From the NCBI GenBank assembly GCA_002839445.1, contig PGYB01000005.1, forward strand, positions 62,001 through 126,000: 64,000 nucleotides of DNA, read 5' to 3'. The notes under the pieces are model-generated. The model ran no database searches. It saw nothing but the letters and a program-made list of their open reading frames with translations, and was not told the DNA's origin. Below, piece after piece: positions 42,415 through 50,410 of the stretch. This DNA comes from Candidatus Riflebacteria bacterium HGW-Riflebacteria-1 (GTDB lineage: Bacteria > Muiribacteriota > Ozemobacteria > Ozemobacterales > Ozemobacteraceae). How positions within the stretch are numbered: the first letter of the stretch is position 1; each line of letters begins with the position of its first letter. A program made the translations under genes and the position numbers.

Positions 42415-42928
42415 GCAGGTCCGCAGGTCTTACCTGTTCTGGCTGGTTATTTCTGCTGCTTTTGCTGCTTTTTTGACCGGCATGTGGCTTTATTTCAATG
42501 TGTGGCTACCGAACCGTGAGCTGTCTGATTACTCACTGACAGGTCTTACAACTGCTAATGACGACTTTTCACCGCCGCATTTGCGTGACATCTGCCATAG
42601 AGTAATCAGCTTTCCGTTTGGCAATCATCATGACGCCTTTCTGGTTCTGGAACAACATGGCAACCATGAGTCAATACCATACCTGATTCGGGCTCTGAAA
42701 TGGCAGCAGCAGCCTGATGCTGCCGGAACGGTTACTTGTGCAACCGAGCATTGCGTCGACAATCTGCAAAAACTTACCGGCAAAGATTTCAGTTTTGTTT
42801 ACGAAGACTGGCAAAGCTGGTGGCAGAAAGAGGGCTCGCGGCTTTCACCGCAAGACTTCGAAAAAGCTGTTACAAATGCCGGAAATACGGTAACTGACGC
42901 TCCCTCTGAAGATGCAGAAAAACAATAA
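42404..42928 (+). CDS. Membrane-anchored HEAT-like protein after tupC
   Basis: About 174 residues with one N-terminal helix (LFWLVISAAFAAFLTGMWLY, about residues 10-30). A small HEAT-like repeat segment follows (FLVLEQHGNHESIPYLIRAL near 80), then VYEDWQSWWQKEG. The GTG at 42404 lies inside the end of tupC, so translation is coupled. An earlier ATG in the same frame would sit deep within tupC and is rejected. Role unknown; the coupling suggests a link to the tungstate transporter or the tungstoenzyme. Confidence 0.6.
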   Translation: MKDKQVRRSYLFWLVISAAFAAFLTGMWLYFNVWLPNRELSDYSLTGLTTANDDFSPPHLRDICHRVISFPFGNHHDAFLVLEQHGNHESIPYLIRALKWQQQPDAAGTVTCATEHCVDNLQKLTGKDFSFVYEDWQSWWQKEGSRLSPQDFEKAVTNAGNTVTDAPSEDAEKQ

Positions 42929-42995
42929 ATTCTATTTTTTATCACCTTTTTGCAGCAGTCTTTTAGTTATGCCGGCGACTTAGGCTGATAAAAAC

Positions 42996-44936
42996 TCAAT
43001 TGTCGCCGCTATCGAGTAGAGAAGCGGCGGATCTGCCCTCGTTGTCGAGGGTGCTGTCGCTGGCTCCGAGCTGTATCAGATAATTGTAAATCTTGCGATG
43101 GCCGGCGGCAGCGGCATCGTGCAGCGGCGTGGTGCCACGTGCATCAAGGGCGTGAATGTTCGCTTTTGCTTCGCAGAGAGTTTTTACTATAGCCAGGTGT
43201 CCCATTGTTGCCGCGTAATGCAGCGGGGTGCGCAGAAAATCGTTGGTGGCGTCGATTGCTGCGCCTTTATCGAGTAAGTGTCTGACGGTTAACGCGTGGC
43301 CGCCGGCACTTGCCAGGTGCAGCGGCGTTTCGCCGAGAGATATTTCTCTGATATTTACCTGTTCAGGGTGTTCGTTCAGAATAGTAACAAGCTGCGGCTG
43401 GCCATTTTTTGCAGCCGAAAAAATATCAGACAATTCACTTTGTATTTTGACCGGTTGTGCTGGCGTGCCAAAGCGGCCGGTTTTTTTAAAAGCGGCTATA
43501 CGCTGTTGATCGGCAGTCAACCTGGCCTGAACAAAAGCAGAGAGCCCGGCGTTATTCTTGAGATTTATGTCAGCGCCGAGTTCGAGAAGGGTTTCTGTCA
43601 GCTCGGGGCGGCAGAAGAAAAGGGCGCTGCTGCCATCAGCAATTCTGGCATCAACTTTGGCCCCGGCCTTTACCAGCGAGCGCAGCATGTTGACACTGCC
43701 GTGTAATGCTGCGATATGAAGAGGAGTCATGCTGGCAAAATTTCGCTGATTAACGTCGCCGGTATGCTTGAGCACAGCTTCAAGTATTTTTTCATATTGC
43801 GGATTCGCGCGGTGGCAAATCATGTGCAGCAGGCTGTTGCCACGCGAATCCTTGCGGTTAAGGTTGGCGCCGGCAGTTAGAAGCAGTCCGGCAATCTGCG
43901 GATTGAGAGTTTCTATCGCAACATGCAGCGGGGTCTGCCCAAGATGGTTTGCCGAATCGGGATTTGCCTTTTTGTCGAGCAGCAATCTGGCAATTTCGCG
44001 GTTATTGCGTTGTGCAGCCAGGTGCAGTGGCGTGTTACCTCTGGTATCGGTCTGGGTAAGTTCGGCGCCAGCTTCGAGCAGCAGTCGGGCCGCTGCGTTG
44101 TTATCGTTGTTGATAGCCAGTAGCAGCGGGGTTAAACCAGCGGTATCAATTTCGTGCATGAGCTTTTTTTCAGCAAGCAGGCTGCTCAGGATCTCGATAT
44201 CGTTGGCGGCAATGGCATTATGCAGGCGGTTTCCGGCGGGCAAAGCGGCCGGGTTGCTGTTGCCAGATCTGATCAGTTCAAGCGTATGATTGAGCAACAT
44301 CGGGTACCATGCCTGTTGAAACCTTTTATCAGTCTGCATCTGCTTGAGCCAGGCTTCGGATTCTTCAAAGCGTTGCAGTTGTCTGAGACTGTCGGCTATT
44401 TTGAGGCTGATGTCAAAAAGCTGCTCTTCTTCGGCTTCGGGCGATGTGAGATACTCTTTGAACAGTTCAAGACTCTTTTCGCGATAACTTCTTGCCTGTT
44501 GAGGGTTTTCACTGCTGGCCCAGGCCGCCTGCAGATACGCCAGACCTGTTTGTCGTGAATCACGTTCGAGCTGTTCGAGCAGTCTGGCAAAACGCAGTCT
44601 GGTGTCGGTTTTTCGGTCGTTCTGATGTTCGGGGGCCCAGATAAAACTCTCAAGTTTCTGCATATCTGAGCCGCTCAATTCAAGATCGCCAAAAACACCG
44701 CCACAGAGAGGGCATTCGGGCAATGGCAGAAACCTGGCGGCGAGTGGTTGTCCATCAATAGCCAGTTGGCCGGTAGCCGCGTCGCCAACAATTGCCGGGT
44801 AATCGATTCGGCAGACCGGGCAGCTTAACTGTGTTTCAAAATCAGCCGCAACCGAGCCTGCCGCCAGCATGGCGACAATGAACAGCAACATAATAATGGC
44901 TGAAAAGCCAGATATTGAGCGAGTCGTCATGTTCAT
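42996..44936 (-). CDS. Exported ankyrin-repeat protein with DUF2225-like CxxC head
   Basis: The 646-residue protein has a signal peptide (about residues 10-31, IIMLLFIVAMLAAGSVAA). Two CxxC pairs follow (SCPVCRIDYPAIVG; ECPLCGGVFGDLEL), then a helical TPR-like stretch to about 200 and about eleven ankyrin repeats to the C-terminus (LTPLLLAINNDN, NTPLHLAAQRNN, QTPLHVAIETLN, MTPLHIAALHGS, ETPLHLASAGGH and others). Ankyrins bind proteins; a periplasmic or surface location is implied. The head resembles the protein at 8356-9387. ATGs at 44963, 44936 and 44930 are in frame, none with a ribosome site; 44936 is a compromise. Confidence 0.75.
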   Translation of the reverse strand: MNMTTRSISGFSAIIMLLFIVAMLAAGSVAADFETQLSCPVCRIDYPAIVGDAATGQLAIDGQPLAARFLPLPECPLCGGVFGDLELSGSDMQKLESFIWAPEHQNDRKTDTRLRFARLLEQLERDSRQTGLAYLQAAWASSENPQQARSYREKSLELFKEYLTSPEAEEEQLFDISLKIADSLRQLQRFEESEAWLKQMQTDKRFQQAWYPMLLNHTLELIRSGNSNPAALPAGNRLHNAIAANDIEILSSLLAEKKLMHEIDTAGLTPLLLAINNDNNAAARLLLEAGAELTQTDTRGNTPLHLAAQRNNREIARLLLDKKANPDSANHLGQTPLHVAIETLNPQIAGLLLTAGANLNRKDSRGNSLLHMICHRANPQYEKILEAVLKHTGDVNQRNFASMTPLHIAALHGSVNMLRSLVKAGAKVDARIADGSSALFFCRPELTETLLELGADINLKNNAGLSAFVQARLTADQQRIAAFKKTGRFGTPAQPVKIQSELSDIFSAAKNGQPQLVTILNEHPEQVNIREISLGETPLHLASAGGHALTVRHLLDKGAAIDATNDFLRTPLHYAATMGHLAIVKTLCEAKANIHALDARGTTPLHDAAAAGHRKIYNYLIQLGASDSTLDNEGRSAASLLDSGDN

Positions 44937-45000
44937 CTTGATATTTTGTATGTGACTTAGCAACTAATTCTCTGTCACATTTGAGTAAATAAATACAATT

Positions 45001-45130
45001 TTGGTATACCAATTTTGCCGGGCTCTCTGCAGAATTAGGCCTATCTCATGGCTTTAGCCATTAGATAGGCGGATCCCGCACTGCTCAGCGGGCCATTCGC
45101 TACAGCTATCGACAGCTGCGAATTTGAGGT
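45001..45130. promoter_or_regulatory. Cluster of hairpins and palindromes
   Basis: Four structures lie head to tail: a perfect 12-base palindrome TTGGTATACCAA (45001-45012); a long hairpin GCCTATCT-c-ATGGCT with its mirror image AGCCAT-t-AGATAGGC (45039-45070); CCCGC/GCGGG (45075-45092); and ATTCG..CAGCT/AGCTG..CGAAT (45095-45123). The region may be a structured RNA, the terminus of the upstream AOR transcript or a regulatory site. Repeat copy B follows directly. Confidence 0.5.
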
Positions 45131-45167
45131 AGGAGCTGTCGGGATTGCGTCAAAGTTGCCTGTCTCG

Positions 45168-45272
45168 CAGAACTGCTCTATCCTGCGCAGTTCTGTATAA
45201 GCACGTCCTTGTGCACCTCGTGTGCAAAAAACCTGCCTACGCCCTTGTTAACTTTGTATAGAAGCAATTTCA
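45168..45272 (+). repeat. Dispersed repeat, copy B (structured)
   Basis: This matches the minus strand of 314-396. The identical 18-base block lies at 45235-45252 and begins GCCTACGCCC. The CTGCTCTA-TCCT segment is again enclosed in a hairpin, here CAGAACTG/CAGTTCTG (45168-45175 with 45188-45195). Two GCAC/GTGC stems between are unique to this copy. Confidence 0.6.
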
Positions 45273-45324
45273 CATCACTTTTTTTACCAGCGAAACTATT
45301 TGTTCAATGTTGACAGAGGGCATG

Positions 45325-47088
45325 TTACTTTTGATCGAGTTTTTCGATGTCGGTTTCGACAAGCTTTTCGAAGACCTTTACCTGTTCGTCAAATTGCTCG
45401 GAGGTTACGTGCCCACAGGTGGTAGCCGCTTTTTCGAGGCGTTTGGGCAGGTAGAGTTCAGAAAATTTGAAGCCAAAGCTCTTCTTCTGGCGGGTTTTCA
45501 TGGCGTGTATGGTAACAGCCGTATCGTTGAGGCGCTTTTCGTCAAAGCCATCGTAGCCAAGCAGTTGCAGACCTTCACAGATGATTTCGGGGGTATAGAT
45601 GTTGCGGGCGAACAGGCAGATAACCAGCGAATTAAGCACCATTCGCCATACCGATTCGTCATACATCGACTTTGTCCATTCGCTGTCGGTTTTTTTGCTG
45701 TTGATCTTTTTCTGATCGATAGAATAGCCGGCGCTGTCAAGGTGTGAATGTCTGACTCCGGTAGCGTAGCCAAGATATGAATGCAGGCCGGTCATGTAAC
45801 CTGGTGCTTCGTTCTTGCCAAAGGCAATAGCAAAATCTTTGCCACCATACTTTTCGCCACAGAAGATCGAACCTTTTTCGAGGTCGCAATAGAATTCGTT
45901 ATGTCGGCTGCTGATACGCTTGAGAACTTCCATAAAGGTTTTAGCGTCGCCAAAATTGATAACCAGACCATCGCTGTGTTCGGGAGTGATGATACCGTGT
46001 TGAAATGCTTCGCAGACCCAGGCGAGAATGACACCCATACTGATCGCGTCCCAACCCTGTTTTTCGACGTAATACAGCAGTTTCAGCAGTTCATCGCTGT
46101 TGCCAATTGAGAGGTTCGAACCCCAGGCGAAAATTAGTTCATGATCGTAAGAAACCTTGAAGGTTTTGTAACTGTGATGATCAGGATTGAAGCATTCGCG
46201 AAGCGTCGCCATGTGTATGCAACCGCAAGGGCAGTGAGCGCAGGCTATCTGTTGCGCAAGATGCTTTTCGGCAAAGGTTTCGCCGCTAATTCCCTCGGCA
46301 TTCTCAAAAAAGCCCTGTGAAAAGTTGCGCGTGGGAAGGCCGTTGATTTTGCTGAGTGGGAGCACGTTTACCGGGGTGCCAAGATCGTGGTATTTGCGCA
46401 TCTGGTCAGACTCGACAACGGCGTCGTAGAGCTTTTTGTAATAGCTGTTGAACTGTCCGGGGTTGTCTATTTTCCAGTATTTTCCGCCAGAAACTACTAT
46501 CGCCTTGACGTTTTTGCTGCCAAGAACACCGCCAATACCGAGTCGGCCAAAGTGTCTCGACGAATCTACGGTAGCGCAGGCGATCGGCGACAACCGCTCT
46601 CCGGCCGGGCCTATTCTGATGATCGAGCGTTTGTAATCAGACTTGTAGTGATCGCGCAGTATGCGCTCGGCAGCAAGAGACGACATGCCGCGCAGCGAAG
46701 AAGCAGAATTAATTTTGAATTTGTCATCTTCGATTTCGACGGTACAGGGAAATGCAGCTTTGCCGCGAAATCTGATGACATGGTAACCGGCACCATACAT
46801 GGCCATAGAGAGGCGCCCGCCGGCGTGTGATTCGCCGAGGTTTCCCGACAGGGGCGATTTATACATGACCACGGTCTTGGTTGCCACCGGAAAGACTGAG
46901 CTGAAAGGTCCGCAGGCAAAAATCACCGGTGCTTCTGGCGCCATGGGGTCGATTGCCGGATCGATTTCGTTAAACAGTGCTGCTGCAACGCCAGTGCCGC
47001 CGATGTAGCGCTCAAACAGGTGGGTAATATCGACTTTTTCGGTCTTCGCCGTAGTCAGATCAATATCGAGCATGTAAAAATTTTTCAT
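45325..47088 (-). CDS. aor: Tungsten-type aldehyde:ferredoxin oxidoreductase
   Basis: The 587-residue AOR-family enzyme oxidises aldehydes to acids (or reduces acids), passing electrons to ferredoxin, with a tungsto-bispterin and one [4Fe-4S]. The N-terminal domain shows RYIGGTGVAAALFNE near residue 28 and GESHAGGRLSMAMYGAGY near 85, the pterin-binding part. Cluster cysteines are C283, C286 and C290 (CAHCPCGC), with a further Cys near 500 (LVICLFARN). The substrate is not predictable. The start overlaps the stop of the ferredoxin gene (ATGA). A tupABC system 6 kb away supplies the metal. Confidence 0.9.
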   Translation of the reverse strand: MKNFYMLDIDLTTAKTEKVDITHLFERYIGGTGVAAALFNEIDPAIDPMAPEAPVIFACGPFSSVFPVATKTVVMYKSPLSGNLGESHAGGRLSMAMYGAGYHVIRFRGKAAFPCTVEIEDDKFKINSASSLRGMSSLAAERILRDHYKSDYKRSIIRIGPAGERLSPIACATVDSSRHFGRLGIGGVLGSKNVKAIVVSGGKYWKIDNPGQFNSYYKKLYDAVVESDQMRKYHDLGTPVNVLPLSKINGLPTRNFSQGFFENAEGISGETFAEKHLAQQIACAHCPCGCIHMATLRECFNPDHHSYKTFKVSYDHELIFAWGSNLSIGNSDELLKLLYYVEKQGWDAISMGVILAWVCEAFQHGIITPEHSDGLVINFGDAKTFMEVLKRISSRHNEFYCDLEKGSIFCGEKYGGKDFAIAFGKNEAPGYMTGLHSYLGYATGVRHSHLDSAGYSIDQKKINSKKTDSEWTKSMYDESVWRMVLNSLVICLFARNIYTPEIICEGLQLLGYDGFDEKRLNDTAVTIHAMKTRQKKSFGFKFSELYLPKRLEKAATTCGHVTSEQFDEQVKVFEKLVETDIEKLDQK

Positions 47089-47513
47089 GGTTCAACCTTT
47101 CTGTTGCGGTCGATATCGACCATGGCGATGACCTGATTTGGGCAGAACTTTGTGCAGACACCGCACTGATGACATATCAGCGGCATACTGGTTTCGAAAT
47201 CCCATTGTAAGGCGTTTGAAATGCAGGCGTCAACGCATTTGCGACAATTTACGCACTTTTCAGGGTCGAATTTGACGCCGCCGCCCTCTTTGGGCGTGAG
47301 GGCTTCGACCGGGCAGGCATTGGCGCAGTCGGGATTGAGGCAGCCGTAACATGGTCTTATCGAGAAGGCACCCTCGCTGCCGGCGTAGTTCTTAACGCGC
47401 AGCGCGGCTTTTTCGATGGTTGAAGCCTTGAACCAGGTTCTGCTGCAGGCATACATGCAGCTGTAGCAGCCAATACACTGTTCGCGCGCGATAACCCGCA
47501 GTAATTTGTTCAT
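47085..47513 (-). CDS. Polyferredoxin partner of AOR
   Basis: The 142-residue iron-sulfur protein has four cysteine clusters: CIGCYSCMYAC near residue 14, CYGCLNPDCANACP near 57, CVNCRKCVDAC near 88 and CHQCGVCTKFCP near 117. It could carry up to four [4Fe-4S] centres. It resembles HycB/CooF-like subunits that accept electrons from AOR enzymes. AGGAG precedes the ATG. Overlap with the AOR gene indicates a fixed ratio of the two proteins. Confidence 0.88.
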   Translation of the reverse strand: MNKLLRVIAREQCIGCYSCMYACSRTWFKASTIEKAALRVKNYAGSEGAFSIRPCYGCLNPDCANACPVEALTPKEGGGVKFDPEKCVNCRKCVDACISNALQWDFETSMPLICHQCGVCTKFCPNQVIAMVDIDRNRKVEP

Positions 47514-47532
47514 GCGTTAGCTCCTGCTGTTT

Positions 47533-48234
47533 TTATGTTGTCGGCCCGGCATGTTTTTGCCATAGGCGGGTCAAAGGTGAAGACATGGGTACGAGAATTT
47601 CGCGGTAGATCTGCAGGGCGCGTTCTGGCGAAAAAATGTGGCGAAAGAACCAGAATTCAAAGGGGAAGAAGTGGATTTCTTCTTCGCCGGGAAAAGGCTG
47701 GTAGCTTTCAGAATTTTCGAGAACTTTTTCCTGCAGGCTGATCAGATAGTTTTCTGTGATGATCGTTTCGGGAGTGCGCAGATCTTTTACCCGGTCGCAC
47801 TCACGCTTGCCATCAGTCTTGAGCAGCCCAAAAATTCGGCAGGCAAATGGGCGTACCGGGTGAACCAGGCAGACTCTGGTTTCGTCATCGCGAAATATGC
47901 AGCGGCGCCGCCTCTCGTCTTTGCCAATCTCGGCCTGACGCAATTCAAGACGAAAAATTGCCTGAACCAGGCGGCGCAGTCTTTCTGGCTTCCAGGTTAT
48001 CATTATCTCACGGATAACTCGATGGTATTCAAGCGAGAAGATCGAAACAGAATTGCAGCATTTGCCACAGTCGTCACAACTGGTTCGTGGCAGTTGTTCG
48101 TGCAGATGGTCAAGCATTTGCATGCCAAAGTTGCCGTGTTCAGCTGAAGCTGTCAGCATTTTCTGCAGATAGCTGTCTATATTTCTGGTTGCAGCAGCAT
48201 TGAGTTTTTGCAGCAAATCAGTATTTATCTGCAC
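47533..48234 (-). CDS. YkgJ-family cysteine-cluster protein
   Basis: The 233-residue protein has the metal-binding motif CDDCGKCCNSVSIFSLEY near residue 55, then RCIFRDDETRVCLVHP and RPFACRIFG near 125. This is the zinc/iron-chelating CxxCxxCC family. Biochemical role unknown in the family. It starts with a GTG nine bases after AGGAG and lies 19 bases before the AOR ferredoxin gene. It is therefore probably part of the AOR operon, perhaps in cluster handling. Confidence 0.75.
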   Translation of the reverse strand: MQINTDLLQKLNAAATRNIDSYLQKMLTASAEHGNFGMQMLDHLHEQLPRTSCDDCGKCCNSVSIFSLEYHRVIREIMITWKPERLRRLVQAIFRLELRQAEIGKDERRRRCIFRDDETRVCLVHPVRPFACRIFGLLKTDGKRECDRVKDLRTPETIITENYLISLQEKVLENSESYQPFPGEEEIHFFPFEFWFFRHIFSPERALQIYREILVPMSSPLTRLWQKHAGPTT

Positions 48235-48280
48235 CTGTTGTGACTCCTGGCAATGCTGTGTTTCTGCAGAAATTGTATTA

Positions 48281-48306
48281 AAGCTGTCGAAATCGGCCGA
48301 CAGCTT
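48281..48306 (-). terminator. Probable terminator of the RRM-protein gene
   Basis: Read on the minus strand, AAGCTGTCG (48306-48298) pairs with CGACAGCTT (48289-48281) around an eight-base loop and is followed by TAATAC. It lies 12 bases after the stop. The U-tract is short. Confidence 0.55.
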
Positions 48307-48317
48307 GTGTGCTGATG

Positions 48318-48569
48318 TCAGACCTGATTCTTGGCGAGGCTGACAGTCAGTTTGCGGCCATCGATTGGCTGGTCGTTCATACCGTCTACTGCAGCTTGAG
48401 CGCTGCCGGGATCAGTAAATTCAACGAAGCCGTAACCGCGAGATCGCCCTGAATTGCGATCCATGATCACTTTGGCGCTGACCACCTGGCCAAATTTTGC
48501 AAATTCTTCTTCGAGTTTGCTGTTATCAACGCTGAACGGCAGGTTTCCTACAAAGATCTTTGATGACAT
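48318..48569 (-). CDS. Small RRM RNA-binding protein
   Basis: An 83-residue single RNA-recognition motif: RNP2 KIFVGNLPF near residue 4 and RNP1 RGYGFVEF near 44, with almost nothing else. Such proteins in cyanobacteria and other phyla bind U-rich RNA and are often cold-induced. GGAGGATTAG precedes the ATG. The 5' region holds a long hairpin at 48764-48851. Confidence 0.92.
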   Translation of the reverse strand: MSSKIFVGNLPFSVDNSKLEEEFAKFGQVVSAKVIMDRNSGRSRGYGFVEFTDPGSAQAAVDGMNDQPIDGRKLTVSLAKNQV

Positions 48570-49029
48570 TTTTTTCTAATCCTCCAAGCTTGGCACAACT
48601 CTCTATGTATTAGAACAAAAGAGGTTACATCTATTTTCCCTCAGTACAGTGAAAATTTCAAGTCCCATGTAAAAAAAGCAGCAATTTCTGGTCAAAAGAG
48701 AAAAAACCGCTGATGACACCGGTTGACGCGGATTTTTCGAGAGGTTTGAGCAGGCATCGCAAGGTGAATTCTGCGACTTCGCCTGACGGATGCGCGCAGA
48801 ATGGCAGAAAAGGGCGCAACCGTCATTATGCGCGAAGTCGCAGGATTTCACTGAATTGAGAATTGTCCGTGCGGTCTTACCTCGGGTTGGCAAGGTTGTT
48901 ACTTCTCACCTAGAAATGCTGTAAAAAAGTGTAATCTTCTGTCGGGGGTACATTTTATTGTACCTGACAAGGCTGTCTTAACCCTTGCCTGCTGCAGGTA
49001 AATGTTGCGTTTCAGGAGCTTTAGATTTC
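48570..49029. other. Divergent intergenic region between the RRM gene and the sigma-54-type regulator
   Basis: No gene is supported here. A minus-strand frame at 48603-48893 has no recognisable product and runs through a long hairpin. Visible features are that hairpin, a GGTACA/TGTACC inverted repeat (48947-48964) and a TGCCTGCTGCAGG near-palindrome at about 48988-49000. Confidence 0.5.
48764..48851. other. Long imperfect stem-loop upstream of the RRM gene
   Basis: The outer arms (48764-48782 and 48832-48851) share a perfect CTGCGACTTCGC/GCGAAGTCGCAG core. The inner arms (TGACGGATGCGC at 48784-48795 and GCGCAACCGTCA at 48814-48825) pair with one mismatch. The loop is 18 bases. It lies about 195-280 bases upstream of the RRM start, so it could be a leader structure or a small folded mobile repeat. 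Confidence 0.55.
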
Positions 49030-49058
49030 TTGACAGCTTTCACTCTATATGCTACTAT
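49030..49058 (+). promoter_or_regulatory. Consensus promoter of the regulator/ComFB/STAS/L31 operon
   Basis: A perfect TTGACA (49030-49035), a 17-base spacer and TACTAT (49053-49058). This predicts a leader of about 110 bases before the ATG at 49177. Confidence 0.7.
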
Positions 49059-49176
49059 CACTGGATATTGTCTGAGAAACCAGGCGGGTTGTCTGTGCTG
49101 TTTTATAGGTGTTAAACCGATTCGCAGAAGCGGTCAGTCGGCTGGTCTCAAACTTTAAATGTTCTGTCAGGTTATC

Positions 49177-50100
49177 ATGAAAGCAAATATAATCGGTTCC
49201 AGTGCAGCTATTACTGATGTTCTAAACCTTGTAAGCAGGGTTGCTGGCAACGATGTTACCGTTCTGATAACCGGCGAAAGCGGAACCGGCAAAGAGATGG
49301 TTGCCGAAACCATTGTTCAGCAGAGTCCGCGTCGGGTAAAGCCGTTTCTGAAGATCAACTGTGCGGCGATACCTTCTGAGCTCCTTGAAAGTCAAATGTT
49401 CGGGCATGAGCGAGGTGCCTTTACCGGTGCGGTTGGCCGCCAGGAAGGCTGCTTTGAGCGCTCTGATGGCGGGTCACTGTTTCTTGACGAGATCGGTGAT
49501 ATGGCGCCGATGACGCAGACCAAGCTGCTACGAGTTCTCCAGGAACAGGAATTTGAGCGTATTGGTGGTAACGAGACTATTCGTGTTGATGTTCGTCTGA
49601 TTGCGGCGACTAACAAGACGCTGCTGGATGAAATCAAGCGCGGCAAGTTCAGAGAAGACCTGTATTACCGCCTCAATGTGGTTGAGATTCATATTCCACC
49701 GCTGCGCGATCGCATGGAAGACGTTACAGAACTGGTTGAGCATTTCCTTGCAGAATTCAGGCATAAGTATAACAAGCCCGATCTGGCGATCAGTAAGCAG
49801 GCGACACAGACCTTGCTCAATTACAGCTGGCCTGGTAATGTTCGCGAGTTGCGCAACGTAATCGAGCGCGCAGTGGTATTATCGCGAACCGCCCAGATCG
49901 AGTCGGAAGACTTCCCGGAAAAAATCGGGCAGCCGACACTTCTGCCTGGAGACAGTGTTGAAGAAGATCATATATATACGCTTCAGGAAATGGAGCGAAT
50001 GTATGTGCGTAAGGTTCTCGAATATGCTGGTGGCAACAAGCTCAAGGCTGCCAGGTTGTTAAATATAGATCCGAAAACGCTTAGAACAAAATTAGGTTAG
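49177..50100 (+). CDS. Sigma-54 activator ATPase with Fis-type HTH, no receiver domain
   Basis: The 307-residue protein is the AAA+ core of an NtrC-type activator. It has Walker A GESGTGKEM near residue 32, the sigma-54 contact loop GAFTGA near 77, Walker B GGSLFLDEIGD near 100, the arginine-finger region FREDLYYRLNVVEIHIPPLR and SWPGNVRELRNVIERA. A Fis-like HTH lies at the C-terminus (AGGNKLKAARLLNIDPKTLRTKLG). It has no N-terminal regulatory domain, like PspF, so activity may be set by a partner. An in-frame ATG at 49159 has no ribosome site; CAGG precedes 49177. Confidence 0.9.
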   Translation: MKANIIGSSAAITDVLNLVSRVAGNDVTVLITGESGTGKEMVAETIVQQSPRRVKPFLKINCAAIPSELLESQMFGHERGAFTGAVGRQEGCFERSDGGSLFLDEIGDMAPMTQTKLLRVLQEQEFERIGGNETIRVDVRLIAATNKTLLDEIKRGKFREDLYYRLNVVEIHIPPLRDRMEDVTELVEHFLAEFRHKYNKPDLAISKQATQTLLNYSWPGNVRELRNVIERAVVLSRTAQIESEDFPEKIGQPTLLPGDSVEEDHIYTLQEMERMYVRKVLEYAGGNKLKAARLLNIDPKTLRTKLG

Positions 50101-50112
50101 GGTGGCGAATAC

Positions 50113-50382
50113 ATGGAAGTTATTCTGGTAAATAAAATGGAAGAAGTGGTCAAACAGATGGCTGAGAAGATGCTGCCTGAGAGTAGCGTCTGCAGCTGTC
50201 CGCGCTGTCTTCTTGATGTTCTGGCGCTTGCCTTGAACTCGCTGCCGCCGAAATATGTCGTGACAAATATTGGTAACGCGGTTACTAATGTTGATCTTGA
50301 TTCGTCGCAATGGAAAGCGAACGTTACCATGGCGATCTGCAATGCCATTAATGTAGTGAAGGGCCGACCCAGACACAGTTAA
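50113..50382 (+). CDS. ComFB-family protein
   Basis: The 89-residue protein matches the late-competence ComFB family: NKMEEVVKQMAEKMLPES, then the cysteine-containing CSCPRCLLDVLALALNSLPPKY. The three Cys near residues 27-32 may hold a metal. Family members occur in many bacteria without proven competence roles. It starts 12 bases after the activator gene. Confidence 0.8.
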   Translation: MEVILVNKMEEVVKQMAEKMLPESSVCSCPRCLLDVLALALNSLPPKYVVTNIGNAVTNVDLDSSQWKANVTMAICNAINVVKGRPRHS

Positions 50383-50390
50383 TTGTGTCT
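50371..50390. promoter_or_regulatory. Inverted repeat between comFB-like and STAS genes
   Basis: AGACACA (50371-50377), six bases, TGTGTCT (50384-50390), overlapping the ComFB stop. A short hairpin of this kind may tune expression within the operon or mark an mRNA processing site; no U-tract follows. Confidence 0.35.
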
Positions 50391-50410
50391 GACTTACCGT
50401 GGAGGACAAA

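Noticed and set aside
48603..48893. Minus-strand frame of 96 codons upstream of the RRM gene
   Set aside because: It runs through the long stem-loop, has no ribosome site or recognisable domain, and its composition is unlike the neighbouring proteins.
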